The notes beneath the pieces are model-generated. The model was given only the letters and a program-made list of their open reading frames with translations. It was not told the origin of the DNA and made no database searches. DNA of 64,000 bases from Nymphaea colorata. Its lineage: Eukaryota; Streptophyta; Magnoliopsida; Nymphaeales; Nymphaeaceae. The stretch's first letter is position 1, and every line of letters begins with the position of its first letter. Of this stretch, positions 51,101 through 63,800 are shown one piece after another. The stretch lies in NCBI RefSeq assembly GCF_008831285.2, contig NC_045138.2, positions 35,951,115 to 36,015,114 on the forward strand. Reading direction: 5' to 3'. A program made the translations under genes and the position numbers.

Positions 51101-53069
51101 GAATCCCTGAATCCGGGTTCCATTTTCTGCAGGTTTCTTCTGCCTGCGTTTCTTATTGTTATTAATGACATTGCTGCTTATATTTTTGGCTTCTTCTTTG
51201 GCCGAACACCTTTGATCAAGTTATCTCCGAAGAAAACTTGGGAAGGCTTCATTGGGGCATCTGTTACAACCATAATATCAGCATTCTTGGTGAGCTTCTC
51301 CTGTTCATTGTCACTGTTAACTTGGTTTCGAAATGCTGAGGTTTATGCATACCTCTTTAAGAGTGAAAAGCATATTGTAATTTTTGAAGGCCTCCAGTTA
51401 GCAGCCATCTGATAATGTTACCGAAAAAGAAAAATTATATACTTGTGACATGCACATGAGACTGCTCGATTGATTGCTTTCATGATGACACTTCATTGAA
51501 AGATGGTTAAGATAATGGCATATACATATATCAAGCTGAGGCACAATAGGAGGTTTTCCATTATGCTAATGCATTTCCATGTTTTTGTGTAGTTAGCAAA
51601 CTTTTTGGGACGTTTCCAATGGCTAACATGTCCAAGGAAGGCAAGTGCTCATTATTTTTAATTTAAGTTTCTTGAAAGACCGTTCTTACTAATGATAACA
51701 ATATTTGCAGGATCTATCTACAGGGTGGCTCCATTGTGATCCTGGTCCTTTGTTCAAGCCTAAATGTTACTCCCTTGGGATGTTGCCTTCCTGGGTGAGT
51801 GACCAAAAGTTCTGTAGACTTCTTCTGTATTACCTTCGTCTTTGGTTCTATTCATGATTCATGAAGCAACTGAAAATTTCCAGTGGAGGTGGTAAATGAT
51901 TGCACCTGTTGATTTTATTAATATTTTTCATGGTCAGTTCATTATCACATCAAGAAGTGGTCCTAGTAATTTTATATTGGTTGATTACTATATTGTTCCA
52001 TAAGGTGTTTGATATCGTTGCAATGATGAGGCTGGTCTGCGTCAATTCGATATGAGTTGGTTTATGTGTGCCACATGTTTGCTTTGATGTATTATAGTTG
52101 TCCATGACTACGAGTACTACTTTCTCGTTACTTCTTTCTAGAGGGACCTTGCTGGTGGTTTTCATGCATCTGTTGGTCATCGTCCCCTATTCATGGATTT
52201 CTTATTCGATGCTGTGTTAACACTGGGTCCTATCATTGTGTGCCTCTTCCCTGTGATTATATGACCTTGTTATCTAAAAGGATGCTTGCTTTTGATGCTA
52301 AGCACCATATAATTTATTCTCTTTCCTAATTTCCCCAGTTCCCTTGGAAAGAGATCACAGTTTTGCCTGTTCAGTGGCATGCTTTAGCACTTGGACTATT
52401 TGCATCGAGCATAGCACCTTTTGGTGGTTTTTTCGCAAGTGGCTTCAAAAGGGCCTTTAAGATCAAGGTTTTCTTTCGCATCCCGTCCAATTGAACTTTA
52501 AATACCATTCGTATCATGAGTTATGTGAAACCTTTAAATAAATTTGTCTCTTGTTGCAGGACTTTGGTGACAGCATACCTGGGCATGGTGGCATGACTGA
52601 TCGCATGGATTGTCAGGTGGTCATTTATCGTTAATTGTTAATCACACTGCTGCCAAGTGCCAAACTCTTATACTTTTACCTAATTAATGTTTGCTTATTT
52701 TTTTCTTGAAATCCCCGCAGATGGTGATGGCTGTATTCTCTTACATCTATTATCAGTCATTCATTGTGCCTCATAACGACACCGTTGACACTATCCTTCA
52801 ACAGGTACGTGCATTAGAATGGATTGTAGACAACTGTTTTGGATACTGATTGGTGCCTTCAGTCTTAGAATGCAAACTGTTGCTCTGTGCACGTGCATTA
52901 GAATGGATTGTAGATAACTGTTTTTTATACCAATTGGTGCCTTCAGTCTTAGAATGCTAACTGTTGCTCTGTTCTCCAGATCTTGGGTAACCTATCAATC
53001 GAGGATCAAATCGACCTATATAGGCAGCTTGGTGATAGACTGATGGCGTCGCATCTCAATAGCTCTTGA
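48116..53069 (+). CDS. CDS: Phosphatidate cytidylyltransferase (CDP-diacylglycerol synthase)
   Basis: Integral membrane enzyme that makes CDP-diacylglycerol from CTP and phosphatidate, the branch point to phosphatidylinositol and phosphatidylglycerol. It matches the eukaryotic-type plant CDS1/2/3 group, which acts in the ER. Coding exons: 48116-48202, 48953-49206, 49365-49516, 49871-50012, 51133-51289, 51593-51640, 51711-51794, 52339-52467, 52560-52616, 52721-52804, 52980-53069. They join to 427 residues. The N-terminus has the [10 protein letters not shown] motif of plant CDS proteins, followed by several hydrophobic membrane spans and [14 protein letters not shown]. The CdsA signature, from [15 protein letters not shown] through [10 protein letters not shown], lies at about 342-368. 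Two introns begin with GC, not GT. The start was chosen because it is followed by the conserved motif and a GT donor. Confidence 0.96.
48285..48524 (+). mobile_element. tRNA-derived SINE in intron 1 of the CDS gene
   Basis: A block of about 240 bases begins with tRNA-like sequence. TAGCGTAGCTGGTCGAG fits an RNA polymerase III A box and AGTTCGATTCC fits a B box about 35 bases downstream. The block is flanked by a 17-base target-site duplication, AAGAATGTTAAGATTTT at 48268-48284 and AAGAATGTTAAGGTTTT at 48525-48541, with one mismatch. The body after the tRNA head is GC-rich. There is no obvious poly-A or poly-T tail at the 3' end, which is unusual. Confidence 0.85.
49517..49870 (+). other. GC-AG intron 3 of the CDS gene
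   Basis: The donor reads TCAG followed by GCAGGT, and the acceptor is TTTTCAG. Only this GC donor keeps the conserved frame LYIS-GFVWF. Using the GT four bases later would shift the frame. Confidence 0.75.
50227..50605 (+). repeat. Diverged tandem duplication of about 190 bases
   Basis: GGATCAAATGTTGTATTCC to the following GTGACTTGGAGGTCAAA is repeated from about 50417 with many substitutions. It lies in the long intron 4 (50013-51132) of the CDS gene, which otherwise shows nothing. Confidence 0.7.
51641..51710 (+). other. GC-AG intron 6 of the CDS gene
   Basis: The donor AAG followed by GCAAGT is a perfect match to the GC-AG consensus. The acceptor is TTTGCAG. The intron is only 70 bases. 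The frame LTCPRK-DLSTGWL is exactly conserved in the family. Confidence 0.85.
52808..52974 (+). repeat. Tandem duplication in the last intron of the CDS gene
   Basis: A unit of about 83 bases beginning ACGTGCATTAGAATGGATTG is present twice, with few differences. It lies just 5' of the acceptor of the last coding exon, so the polypyrimidine tract of that acceptor is the duplicated end. Confidence 0.85.
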
Positions 53070-55024
53070 AGCTTACCCCTGTAACATAAATACTTGTTTT
53101 GTATAGGCGGTTTCTGTCCATGTCCTGTTCCCGACATTTCTTGTTTCTCCTTATTTGGAAAAGTTGGGCAGCTTTAGTTAAGTTTGATTTTGTTTTTCTG
53201 CTCTGAAGAACATGGTTCAGTGAACGTTCACCTCTCTCTCTCGATTGAGATGGAAGTGGTTTTGCGTCTTCACATTTACTCGATTGTTTCAAGTCTCCTA
53301 TCGTTGAGAACTATGCGCTCTGCTTCAAAGTGGCCACAATGTCAATGAGGCAACAAGAATGATAAATCCGTCGATGGCCATAATCACGAACCTTTGTCTA
53401 CGGATTTTTTCTTCGATAAGCGAAAGCTTGTGAACGATCTTGATCTTTTTCCATATCAATATTGCTAGAGTCAGAAAGGACAAATAAAAATTGCAAACTA
53501 AAAACAATAAATGAGAGCCTCGAGATGCTTCTCCCGGTAGTATGTTGCCGGCGTCCCTTTGATCGAGCCAATTCAACTCCCTGTTGGAGACTCAAACGGC
53601 TTGTTGAATTGTGCTCTGCCTGTATCATCTTCTTAAACACGCTGAGTCGATTGCCTGCGTAACAAGACTGAGATAACTACGCAGTGAAATACTCGTCCCT
53701 ACACGGATGAGAAAAATCTCAGAAATGTTTTCCGCGTTTGACATTCAGTTGGAACTTGGAAGTCAATGACGCCGACTGAAAATCCAGATTTTCTGCGAAT
53801 CCAATCTTTTTGCACCCTCGATTTTTGGAGTAACAAGCACTCCCAAAGAGTTCTCTCCAACTGCCCCTGGATTCAACACGGAAATTTTTAGGTTGAGGAA
53901 GGTCGGGATTGTAATACCTGCCTTTCAATTGTATGATCGTGTAATTTGCGCAACGTCAGCATGCCTTTTGAAAAGGAAAAAGAAGGCATTTTCCCCACCA
54001 AGCTGGCGGCAACCCATGTCACAATGACATGAAAATGGCTTACTTAATTGCGGTTCAAGTTTAAAGTGCTTTAAAAGGACCAACTATGGAAGCGCTTTTT
54101 TCTACTTTTTTTTTTTGTTTTTAGTATAAAAAGCAGAAAATCATCCAAAAGGTTGAGGGTTCATTTCAACTTCATCCATGACGTGGGAGATCGACATGTT
54201 CCACCTGCCTTGTTATTGACAAATCCATCCCCCTTATTGGCACTTATAAGACAAGTTTATCAAGTTGCCGCTTTAACCATGACTAACAACCTCATGCACC
54301 TACGAGCATGAATCTGTGACATATTGGTTCACTCAATTTTTTATTTTCTCCAAAAAACTTGCATCATTTCATTAGAAAGAAAAGAAAAATAATTGATAAG
54401 TTTAACCTCAAGTTCTAAGTTAGAAACTGAAACAAAAGATAAAGGATAGAATTGCTAATTATTTACAAACTCGGAAATGAATTTGGCATCAACCCACAGA
54501 TTAGTTTCAAACTTCCAAAAGATTAGGATGGCAGTACCAAGCAGAAGTCAATGCCCGACAAGAGGCACGTCTCTGTAGCATAAGACAAAGCAACCGCGAA
54601 TTAATTTTCCCTTAGACACAAAAAGGCTCATAAACCATTCAATGGTGGAAACAAAATTCTGCCATAGATCAAATTTGCCAGTCAAATGGGAAACACAGGA
54701 ACTCTGGACCAGAGAACCCCATCTAAGACGTGGCTACACATACATTTCAAGCCATCAATAAAAATGTTACTCAACTTGTGAGAAGCAAAGATATCCGAAA
54801 GAGTTGAATATCTAAACCCCTCAAAGATCGCCATCATTCTTTTGTACCTTTGAACCAAGATCTAAATCACAGCCGAGATTTCCTTGCCTTCTTCTAGCTT
54901 GCTGTTTTTCCCCAAAATCAGGAAATCCAAAGGAAGCTACTAAATGAACGAAGGACAAGTGACTACTAGGGGACAGGATTCAGAGTGAAGAAGGATCATG
55001 TAGAATATTCTATCGCAGGGATCC
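53070..55024. other. Intergenic between CDS and UBC genes
   Basis: Holds the 3' UTRs of two convergent genes. On the minus strand at 53640-53325, two overlapping frames with hydrophobic segments (LSFLTLAILIW and FIILVASLTLW) could be a relic of a small membrane protein, but I do not recognise it. Otherwise nothing is seen. Confidence 0.4.
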
Positions 55025-58000
55025 TCATGGGTCAGCATGGCCAGCAATTTCATCATCACTTGATGCACCATTACTTCCATCAGTCGCCTCATCATCATCG
55101 TCACTGCTTTCCTCAACAACTTTGGTGATGTGTTCCTTCTTTGCATATCGCTCACAATACTCTGTCATGACCAGAAGGCACACAGGATGTTGGATAAGCT
55201 ACTTCAAACTGAATATGCAACAGGGCAAAGAGATGCATAAAGACAAAAAATGATTTAATTGTCAACTGGTTGCCAATGCCAGTTAGATATGATAAGCCAA
55301 AGCGGATAGCAACAAGAAGCCGTTTCATGTGTTCATCTATCTTAATGTGGTGCAGTTTGACAGCTTTGATACTTAACTGCCTTATAAATGACAAAACGTG
55401 AAAACACAGAGCGGCATATTCAAATTTGTTACTTGTTAGGCAAGAAGAAAAGTGCTGAACACGAGAAGAAATTGTGAATTACGATTCAGAAAGAATGAAT
55501 AGAAAGAAAATTAAGTACTTGTCTTGGCAGCTCTACAACATAACCTTGACATGAAACACAGACTACAAAGCGAAGATTGCCAAAACCATATTTGCCATGT
55601 AAACATAAAGTGTATCCTACTTTTCTCAGAGATAATTCCACAACAAGGATTTAAGTGGCTGGATAAAGGTGTCGACATGTGTTCATATTCCAGAACATGT
55701 GGGCCAGATCCAGGCGGGCGCCCCAGTCAAGCAGGATATTTTAATACATACTTATCCAATTCATTGCTCAGAGCAAAAAAATGTTCCTCATGCAGGATTT
55801 AGCTTGGAAGGAACGTAAAGCAAATCATAAAGTTGATTCTATAAAGAAAAAACCTGAATTTTGTGGAGGGTTGGGCACGGTTATACACCACCAGTTGGTG
55901 GATCATTTGCGTATCACGAAATGATATCATGTTTAGACTTTAGAGATATTTCGTTGGTTCCTTGCAGAACAGGGTTCTTTTAGAGGTAGGACTATAACCA
56001 AACGGTGTTGTGAGGATATTTCTTGTTTCCTCAGTCTGATCTAACTATTAATTGGTGTTTATCTCTTTATCCTTATTGCTACAAGGATATTTCCTGTTTC
56101 CTCAGTCTGATCTAACTATTAATTGGTGTTTATCTCTTTATCCTTATTGCTAAAACTTTTTGTTGGAGGATGAATGTTCAATATTCCTGAAACTTCTTCT
56201 CCCTCAGAGTTCCTTTCCAGAAGATCAGATAGCTAATTTCAGTAATTGAAGCTCTGGATAGAGCTTTATCTTAGACAGAGAATACACGTTCGTAGACCCC
56301 ACATTTCAACAGTTGTTTCTTATCTTTTAAACATATATGCACTTCTTCAGTATTGAACGTATACCTGCCCTTGTCTTTTGAGCACTGCAATTAAATAAAA
56401 CAATTATTTTTTGTTTAATATTCATTGGAGCATCCACTTTTCTGTTTTTCTCTCTTAATACGACTTCACTTAGGTGGACAGAAGCCCGGTTTCAAGAGCC
56501 CCTTGCACAAAGTAACATTCGTGAGAAGACAACTCTTTGAAAGGGCATCAAAGTAAAGAACAAGACAAGGTAATATCAAAACAGAAAATGGGTGATTAGA
56601 AGGCATTATAAAGAAGCACAAATGCCATTTTGAAAGGGACAAGGAATTCTGAGATACAACTTTTCTTTTCTTAATATCAGAAATGAGTAAGGATAGGATA
56701 ACACATGGGATCCCGACCAAAAACATATGAAAAGAAGGAATAAAATGTAAATTGAATAATTAATATGGAAAGACCATAATTGAGGGTTCTTGACTTCAAA
56801 CCCCAGTTGGTCATCTGTAATGCCTCACTTTAAGAAGTTTAGTTTTGTATTGAAGATTGTAAGAGATCTTCAAAAGACTTAAAAGAGAGTTGCTAAAATA
56901 ATTGGTTTCCTAGTTCCTAGCCTCTTTAAGGCTGCAAACGAAGCTACCAGCAGGTGGGTTGGGATCCACCAAACCAGGAGCTCAAACCCAGTGTGAGAAT
57001 GTGTTGGTTTGTTATAGTGGTTGTAGCTCCGATTTAACACTCAGATATAAGGTGGATTTTAACACCCCACTTTGAGAAGTTTAGTCTCATATTGAAGATT
57101 GTAATAGATTTTCAAATGACTTAAAAAAGGGGTTGTCAAGTGATTGGTTGTCCTGGTTTCTGTCCTTTTCAGGGCTGAAACCGAAATTGCTATGGGGTGG
57201 GGTGGGGTCCACCTAGAAGCCGAGCCTGGTGACATCATCCCCAAGGTTGTAGATGTGCATGTGGGAGCAGTGTGCATGTGTGCAAGTATGCAACAAACAC
57301 AAAAAAAGTTAACCACAGGTCCACAACACAATGACACAACAAAACCCAAATTTCAATAAAAAAAGAAAAGTGTTTACCTCTTACTTTCTGCTCAAATTGT
57401 TGCTTGTCCCGCATCATCAGTGATGCAGCATCACTATTTAATGGATCTGTAGGATTTGGGTAGAGCAACAGCTGAGGTAGAAAGACTTCAAACACATTAA
57501 GCAAGTCTGCAACATATCAATTATAGTAAGGTGGCTACATTATAAATTCTAAAATTCTCTCTCTTTCTTGTTTTGGTATGCAACAGAAATCTTAATACTG
57601 CACAATATTAAAGCAGAGTCCTATTGTTCTTGTCCAATGCAAAGAACAAAGCACCTAAAAGAATTGTGAAAATCTGCACAGGTCTAGATCTAATTCTTCT
57701 GCTTTGGTCAATATTTGGAATTAATGGCAGTCTGGAGACTCTATGACCACCTAAAATCAAACTGACCATTGAAGTCCAAATTACTGTTTGGTCAGAACTC
57801 ATACTCCGAAAGACCATAAACACTTAGTATGTAATAGCATGTCTCTAAGGACCTAATAAATGGAGGAAAGCACACGGGATTTGGGCTGCAACAAATTGTC
57901 TAACTGTCAGCCATCAAGTCTCTGACAATGTCTTTGAGCATTACCAAACATCGGGCTCCAGGTTTGATTGATGACATCCAAGCATACGGAACCAGACCTG

Positions 58001-60838
58001 CTATCAAAATTCAGAGATCAGCAGAAAAAAAAAGAAAAGCAGCATGATAATGCAAAATAAAATTGGCATCAGCTTCGGCTTACTATGTCATGGTGAGAAA
58101 CAAAAGCATCTCCCTTGAAAGTAAGATATACAATAACAAAAGAGAGATATATGTGGTTCTGACCAAATATGAAGATTTTGCTCAACAATCAATATGAGAA
58201 AAGAAATTTAGCTAGCTTACAGTTAGCCCAAAGACCAACTCAAAACATGAAAGAAGTAAACAGAAAGCTGCACTCACAGCTCATCAACGTTTGGATGGAA
58301 AATTTTGTTCAAGAATCCAATTGATGGTGACTTGTATGGGTATGCCTCAGGAAGCTCCACATGGACCTTCCAAAATCCACCTTCATAGGGACCTACGATA
58401 GTAATAACACCCAGTCGAATAAGAGGAAGACAACCAACACTAAAAGTAATACCTTTGGCAGATACCAGAATCATGTTATATATAACTGAAAAAGTATACA
58501 TGCACAAACATAACATGTCAGCCAAAAAGACACGTACCCTCAGTAAATGTGCTCAAAGTTTCATCCTTTTACCGCTTCTTACTAAAATTGCATGTGTGTG
58601 TGTGTGTGTGTCTATATATATATATATGTATATATATATATGATTTTGAAACCTGGCACTGTTAACAAAGCATGAGACCTGGCACTGTTAACAAAGCATG
58701 AGTACCTTGTTAACAAGAGGTGGGTTTTAAGAGTACAAGAGGTAATACTGTAATTGGTTATGGACATCCATGTAGGTGTATGAACAAATTGTATTAGGGA
58801 TCAGATGAATACATAGGAAATCAGTTCCAGTCTTCCAGATTGGACTAGATACAGCATAGAAGAGGAAAACTTTGAAATCAAAACCAACTGTCTGGACACC
58901 TATGAGTTTGTTATTCTCAGTAACTTACCACTTTGTATATCCTATCTTAAGGGCTTTTTCCATGTACGTGTGAATGGTCAACAAAAATGGACAGCCACCC
59001 CCATCGGGGATGCACTAATAGATAATGACCACTTTTAAGTCTGTCCGACGTGTTCAATAATTAATAAGCAGCAGGAATAGCCACATGTTATGGTATTACA
59101 TAAGTCTTCGTAATTCTACGCTTTAACTGCATGTGAGTTAAAAGAGCATCAAGCCTCATTTTAAAACAGCTATTCCAAATTTTCACTAGGTCCAGGATTA
59201 AGTAAATCATGCAGTGTGAATTACACCCTTCTAGCACAAAAAAGACACTAAGAGAAACAAAGGCTATAATTTACAACACACGGTTTCATGATCTCTGAAA
59301 TAAAAACAAATGAAACTAATCTGAGAACCAGGACCTATCTCTGGGATATGATTCACTTTCAAGATGCCTTGATGGCAAAATGGTAGACTTGCGAGACTGA
59401 AAATTGTGTACTAAAGGGAATGGAGGTCTGAGTCCTCTTCAAGGAAAGGCCACTTAGAGGAAGCAATTTTACAGCCCATAAAAGGTACAAGAACCATTTC
59501 AGACCTGCGTAGCCCCACTTTTCTTTTGCACCTCAAATTGAATACGGAAAAGAAACTGTTGGGCTAACATCACAACTACTGAAGTTCTTTGAACTGAGGA
59601 AATCAAAACGTGCATGAAAGGAAACACTAAATCAGAAGATGTTCATAAGAACTATAATAGATATTGAAAGAGTTTCCTCACAAACACTTTTAACTATGAA
59701 ATCAGACCAGGTATTAGAATTGTGCTGTGATGATGCTTTGCACTGAAATTCCAAAATCTTAAATGCTTGGGAAAGATAAAAGACAAATCAGGCTGTGGTC
59801 ATGGTTTGTGTCCTTAAACACACAGACTCTCATTACATTTACCAAATGGACACTCCACTGCAGAAACAAATCCCATTTCACATGAGTAGACAATGTTCCA
59901 CGCGAAGGAAGTGGAGCCAAAAAATCTAGGAACCAAAAGCAAGATCAGACTTTTAAGTGGAATCAAGAGCAACAAATGAAGAGGAAGAAATGCAGGGAAG
60001 CATTTGAAAAGGAAACTAGAATATATAGGTGATTGATGGGGAGACAAGATGCTTATGAAAGAAAATGAAGGAGATACTATAGTCCATACGTGATAAAAAA
60101 GTTTAACTAAATAATTAGTAATTGTTTTTATATAGTGTGATTTTAGTAAGATCATATTACAACCAATGCCCTGTAACTAAGCATGTACAAATGAAAATTC
60201 GGCTGCAAGTCTGAGAATATAATTCAAACAGGGGAATTATATACAGAGCACCATAACATTACATCTAAGCACGTCCTTTGATTCCAAGATTCAGATACCA
60301 ACCACCTGATAATCTTTAAAGGTACTCAAGATTAACTACAGCATGCAAGCTTTCTGCAATCAACAAGAATAATTATAAAGGAGAAAAGAAGACTTGAGAC
60401 CGTACTATCTTTAGGGCCACGAAACTCGACGTTGAATTCACCAATCCCATCGTTGATCGTCTCAACAGCATAATCACTCATCATCCTGAAAAGAAAGAAG
60501 AAATCCTAAGCAAAACAAAAGAAAAAGTGATAGATATCAAATCCAACACAGAAAGCGAAAAGCGACGGATCGACTACCAGGGCTACAACAGAAGGTGACA
60601 TGGAACTGCCGTCAGGAGAAACTTCAGGAAGGAAAATATTAAAACACTAGATTAACCCACAGGATAGACAAATGATCCCCAGCTTCGAACCCAAGTACCG
60701 ATTAAATATTACATAAACAAACAGACGACAGACATAAATTCTACGCACCCCCTCTCAGCTCCACAAATTGATAAAGAACTATGTCGAGACTTACAATTTC
60801 ATTACATCCATCTCTCTTCTCTTGCTTGGAGAAGACAT
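55025..60838 (-). CDS. Ubiquitin-conjugating enzyme E2, UBE2H / plant UBC4-6 type
   Basis: E2 enzyme that takes ubiquitin from E1 as a thioester and passes it on with an E3, in cytosol and nucleus. Six exons, 5' to 3': 60838-60795, 60485-60406, 58392-58278, 57997-57945, 57506-57378, 55161-55025. They join to 185 residues, the plant family length. [15 protein letters not shown] is the characteristic start. The UBC fold follows, with [17 protein letters not shown], the HPN motif at about 74-76, catalytic Cys85 in [13 protein letters not shown], and [18 protein letters not shown]. The C-terminal tail is acidic ([23 protein letters not shown]) as in UBC4/5/6 and animal UBE2H. All splice sites are GT-AG. 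Intron 5 (55162-57377) and intron 2 (58393-60405) are long and hold repeats. A 5' UTR intron with an acceptor near 60875 is possible. It looks intact. Confidence 0.96.
56013..56155 (+). repeat. Tandem duplication of about 81 bases in UBC intron 5
   Basis: AGGATATTTCTTGTTTCCTC through TTTATCCTTATTGCTA is repeated almost perfectly (copies start at about 56013 and 56094), implying a recent event. Confidence 0.85.
56815..57235 (+). repeat. Two adjacent copies of an LTR-like repeat in UBC intron 5
   Basis: The motif CACTTTAAGAAGTTTAG, TATTGAAGATTGTAA, ACTTAAAA, then a GGTGGG...TCCACC stretch occurs at about 56825-57000 and again, diverged, at about 57066-57235. The wording resembles short plant LTRs (TRIM-like or solo LTR). 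No coding part is visible, and it looks old. Confidence 0.5.
58589..58643. repeat. (GT)n(AT)n microsatellite in UBC intron 2
   Basis: A TGTGTGTG run is followed by an AT run with a GT interruption. Just after it, GACCTGGCACTGTTAACAAA is present twice in tandem. Confidence 0.9.
59366..59446 (+). pseudogene. Plastid-derived trnL-CAA pseudogene in UBC intron 2
   Basis: GCCTTGATGG, AAAATGGTAGAC, GCGAGACT, then GGAGGTCTGAGTCCTCTTCA follow the plastid tRNA-Leu(CAA) sequence almost end to end. It is degenerate: the anticodon position corresponds to GAA, not CAA, and stem bases differ. It lies antisense to the UBC gene. It is best read as nuclear-transferred plastid DNA (directly or via mitochondrial DNA), now non-functional. 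I do not recognise plastid flanks on either side. Confidence 0.75.
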
Positions 60839-63800
60839 TGTTATACTTCCTTGGGTTGGTACCCAACTGCCCAACTGATAAAAATCAAAGAGAAAAACCA
60901 AAAGAGAAATATCAGATATCTCAACCACAACGAAAAGCCAAAGAGTCTCAGGAAAAAAAAACAAAAAGCAGTAAGAAGACTTATGAAGATGAAGAACCAA
61001 GACAACCAAAACCAACCCACGTGGAAAGGAAAAAAAAAACTAGATCTCTGGACTCCTGCTCGTTGTCAATGGGATCTATCAAGGAAAGGGTAATAAGGAC
61101 AGGAAAGACGCTGCGTAGGATAAACCGCGTAACTGTTCTGTATGTACGTTTTGTGTGTCTACGAGGTACTTCTGCACCATTCAATGTTCATTTCGGGCGA
61201 GAATTAGGATGGGTGGAGCTGTTCTTGATAATTCGTTCTTCTTTTTCAGAGAATGGCCATGAAAGTCATCGGATCTTGAACCGTCCTCAGTATTTTCCGG
61301 GGCTCATATGTGCTTCCAGAAAAATACTCTCGCTTCCTCTCTTTCTCTTTCTCTTTCTCTCTCTCTCTCGTTTGATATGCGTGTCCTAGGCCCCAGGAAG
61401 TTTCTGTATTTATAATATTGATGAAGTTTTCTGAATTTGTAGATGTCATTCATAAGTTAGTCTCTCCGTTCGTTCGTGTTCCCCTGTAATTTTGTAGGTG
61501 TCCTCCGGTCAGGCGGTCACTACTTTGAACTTAAACCTTCACATTTTTCCTCCCACCCCACCCCACCCCCCGCCCCTGGCCTCTCTCTCTCTCTCTCAAC
61601 ATGCGACCTGAGACATGCATTTTAGTGCGGTTTCTTGCCACAATATTTGGACCAGTTTTTGGTGCAGGCCTGTTGTGCATATATAGTTATGTAGCAATTG
61701 CTATATGGTAGAACTTAATGAAATGGTTTGTTTGAATTGTTGCAGGTATTTTTGCTTAGTTAGAGGGTACATAGACATGGGAAACTCGCGGAGATGATGG
61801 AGTCAATGCTTTTACTGCAAACTTCAACAAGATGCATACTGCTTGCCTGGGTCTTTGGCCATTGAAATCTCAACCATGCCTTTACTAGAAAAAGGTAATG
61901 CCCGGTTCATTCACATCCACATCTTTGGCTTTGCGCAAACACAACTTACTACTAATGTACGTGCTACATACCATCGTTGAAGAGGTCCATAGATGGTGAA
62001 CAATGGTCATCATGGGGAAGACGCTCCCTCTCTCTCGTTCTCTCTCTTTCGATATTTGACGAGTGCGCTTCCACTAGGGAGAACGAGATGTTGGAAGACT
62101 CTTTTTTTTGAGATGACATGAACAAGAAATAGAGAAGACAACCATCAAACAGTGACATGAGGTTAAGGTTTACGTAAAATTTTGTCTTCTTAAACACCAG
62201 GAACAAGAGTTCTCCCTTTGCTGCGCTTTTCAAGGATGGAACATCATGCCACTGGCTGATCTAACTGGTTTTTGCATAGTGGGGAACTGTGTTTGCATCT
62301 GGTGGAATGCAATGCATAAACCACTGAATTTGAAATGTAAAGAGTACACAGGCACGTCCAACAGATTTTTGTCCAGTGTTTGTATATGGCCCCCTCATTG
62401 GTGGAACACCATGTTTGCACGACCAAACAAGCTAAACCACTGAAAGTGAAACGCAAGGAATGCACACACACATTCTTGGATTTCTGTCCAGTGTTAGTGT
62501 GTCCGGGCCCCCCAATGCAGGAACACCACCTTTGCGCAATCAAACAATCTCTTAGTTTGCTTAGACCGAGCCAAGTGATTGGTGGTCTTTCTGTCTTGCA
62601 ACTTGCATCAACTGAATTGGATGAAGACTAAGAGCTGCCTAATGACAGGGAAAAGGAGCGCAGGCATGTTATCTCGCAGAAACACATCCAATTCGTTTCT
62701 TTTTCTTTTAAAAAACCTAATCTTTTCTAACTTGCAATCTTTCCAGAAAGACAAAACGATAGCCATTTCTGATATGAGCGTGTTCTAGTGGGGATCCTGT
62801 GGGGAGTCTGAATGAACGAAGAATCAATGAAAAAGTAACGGGCGACAAGTTCTACCCATTAAATAAAGGTGAGCGGTGAACATCACCAAACCACGTAGCC
62901 ACCAGTGGCAGTAATTTCACACTGCGGTTTACTGTCTCAGAGAACAGACGTGGAGTTACGATCCAGTGGACAGATGGAACGTCATGGGAAGGTCCGATAA
63001 AAGGGAATGTAGAAATTTGGCAAGTGGTTCTCGTATCACAAGCTCCACCTTCCTCCCACAAAGAGAACCAAAATAAAAGAAAGAAGAAAATGCAAACCCG
63101 TAGTCACGAAACTCGTGTTAAACCAAACCGCATCCACAGCCGCGTAATAAAGAATAGCATTCGGATGGTTCAACAAACACGACCAAATACCCCTAAGATT
63201 CTAAGAACGTGTAACCGGGCAACAATGCTTCTTCACTCAAGGACGAATTTTTTACTAACCAACCAAAATCATCCGGCTTTTGGAACCAAAAACACAGACA
63301 AGATGGCAACGAATGAGCATGACGTTTTGGCTTCTATTCCGAGTCGACATCCAATTTCCTATCTTTGAAGCAGCACTGCCCATAAGATGCAAAACGGGAG
63401 CCATGCAACATGCATTACGAGTCACCATCAGTCTTCACCGTGTCCAAACTGTGTCCCACACAAGCACCTATGTCCAGGTTCCAACCATTTCGACGTGTGT
63501 GTTGCCCTCCAGGCGTGTCGTCGTGACATAGCTACAGGTTTGAAGCTGTAAATAGCAAAAATAATAAGCGGGGGTTTGGATTACAGGGTTACAGTAAAAA
63601 CTTACATAGCACATCAGAAAATTCTTTGTGGTGTACAAACATTATCATGCTCCAGTACAACGTAACTGGAAGATCATTCCATGGGGGTTCGCTGTTTACG
63701 TATACACATGCAACAGGAGTTGAAAAGGCCGCAACCTGTATTTTTGATGCAGAAAAGCCAATAATCATTTCTATTCATACAAACATCAAATCAGATAAAA

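Noticed and set aside
56815-57235. Cassandra (5S-bearing TRIM) identity for the LTR-like repeat
   Set aside because: No 5S rRNA sequence is present in either copy.
60781-61389. 202-codon plus-strand frame
   Set aside because: It runs antisense through the first exon and leader of the UBC gene, is Lys/Ser-rich without domains, and starts at an ATG with no supporting context.
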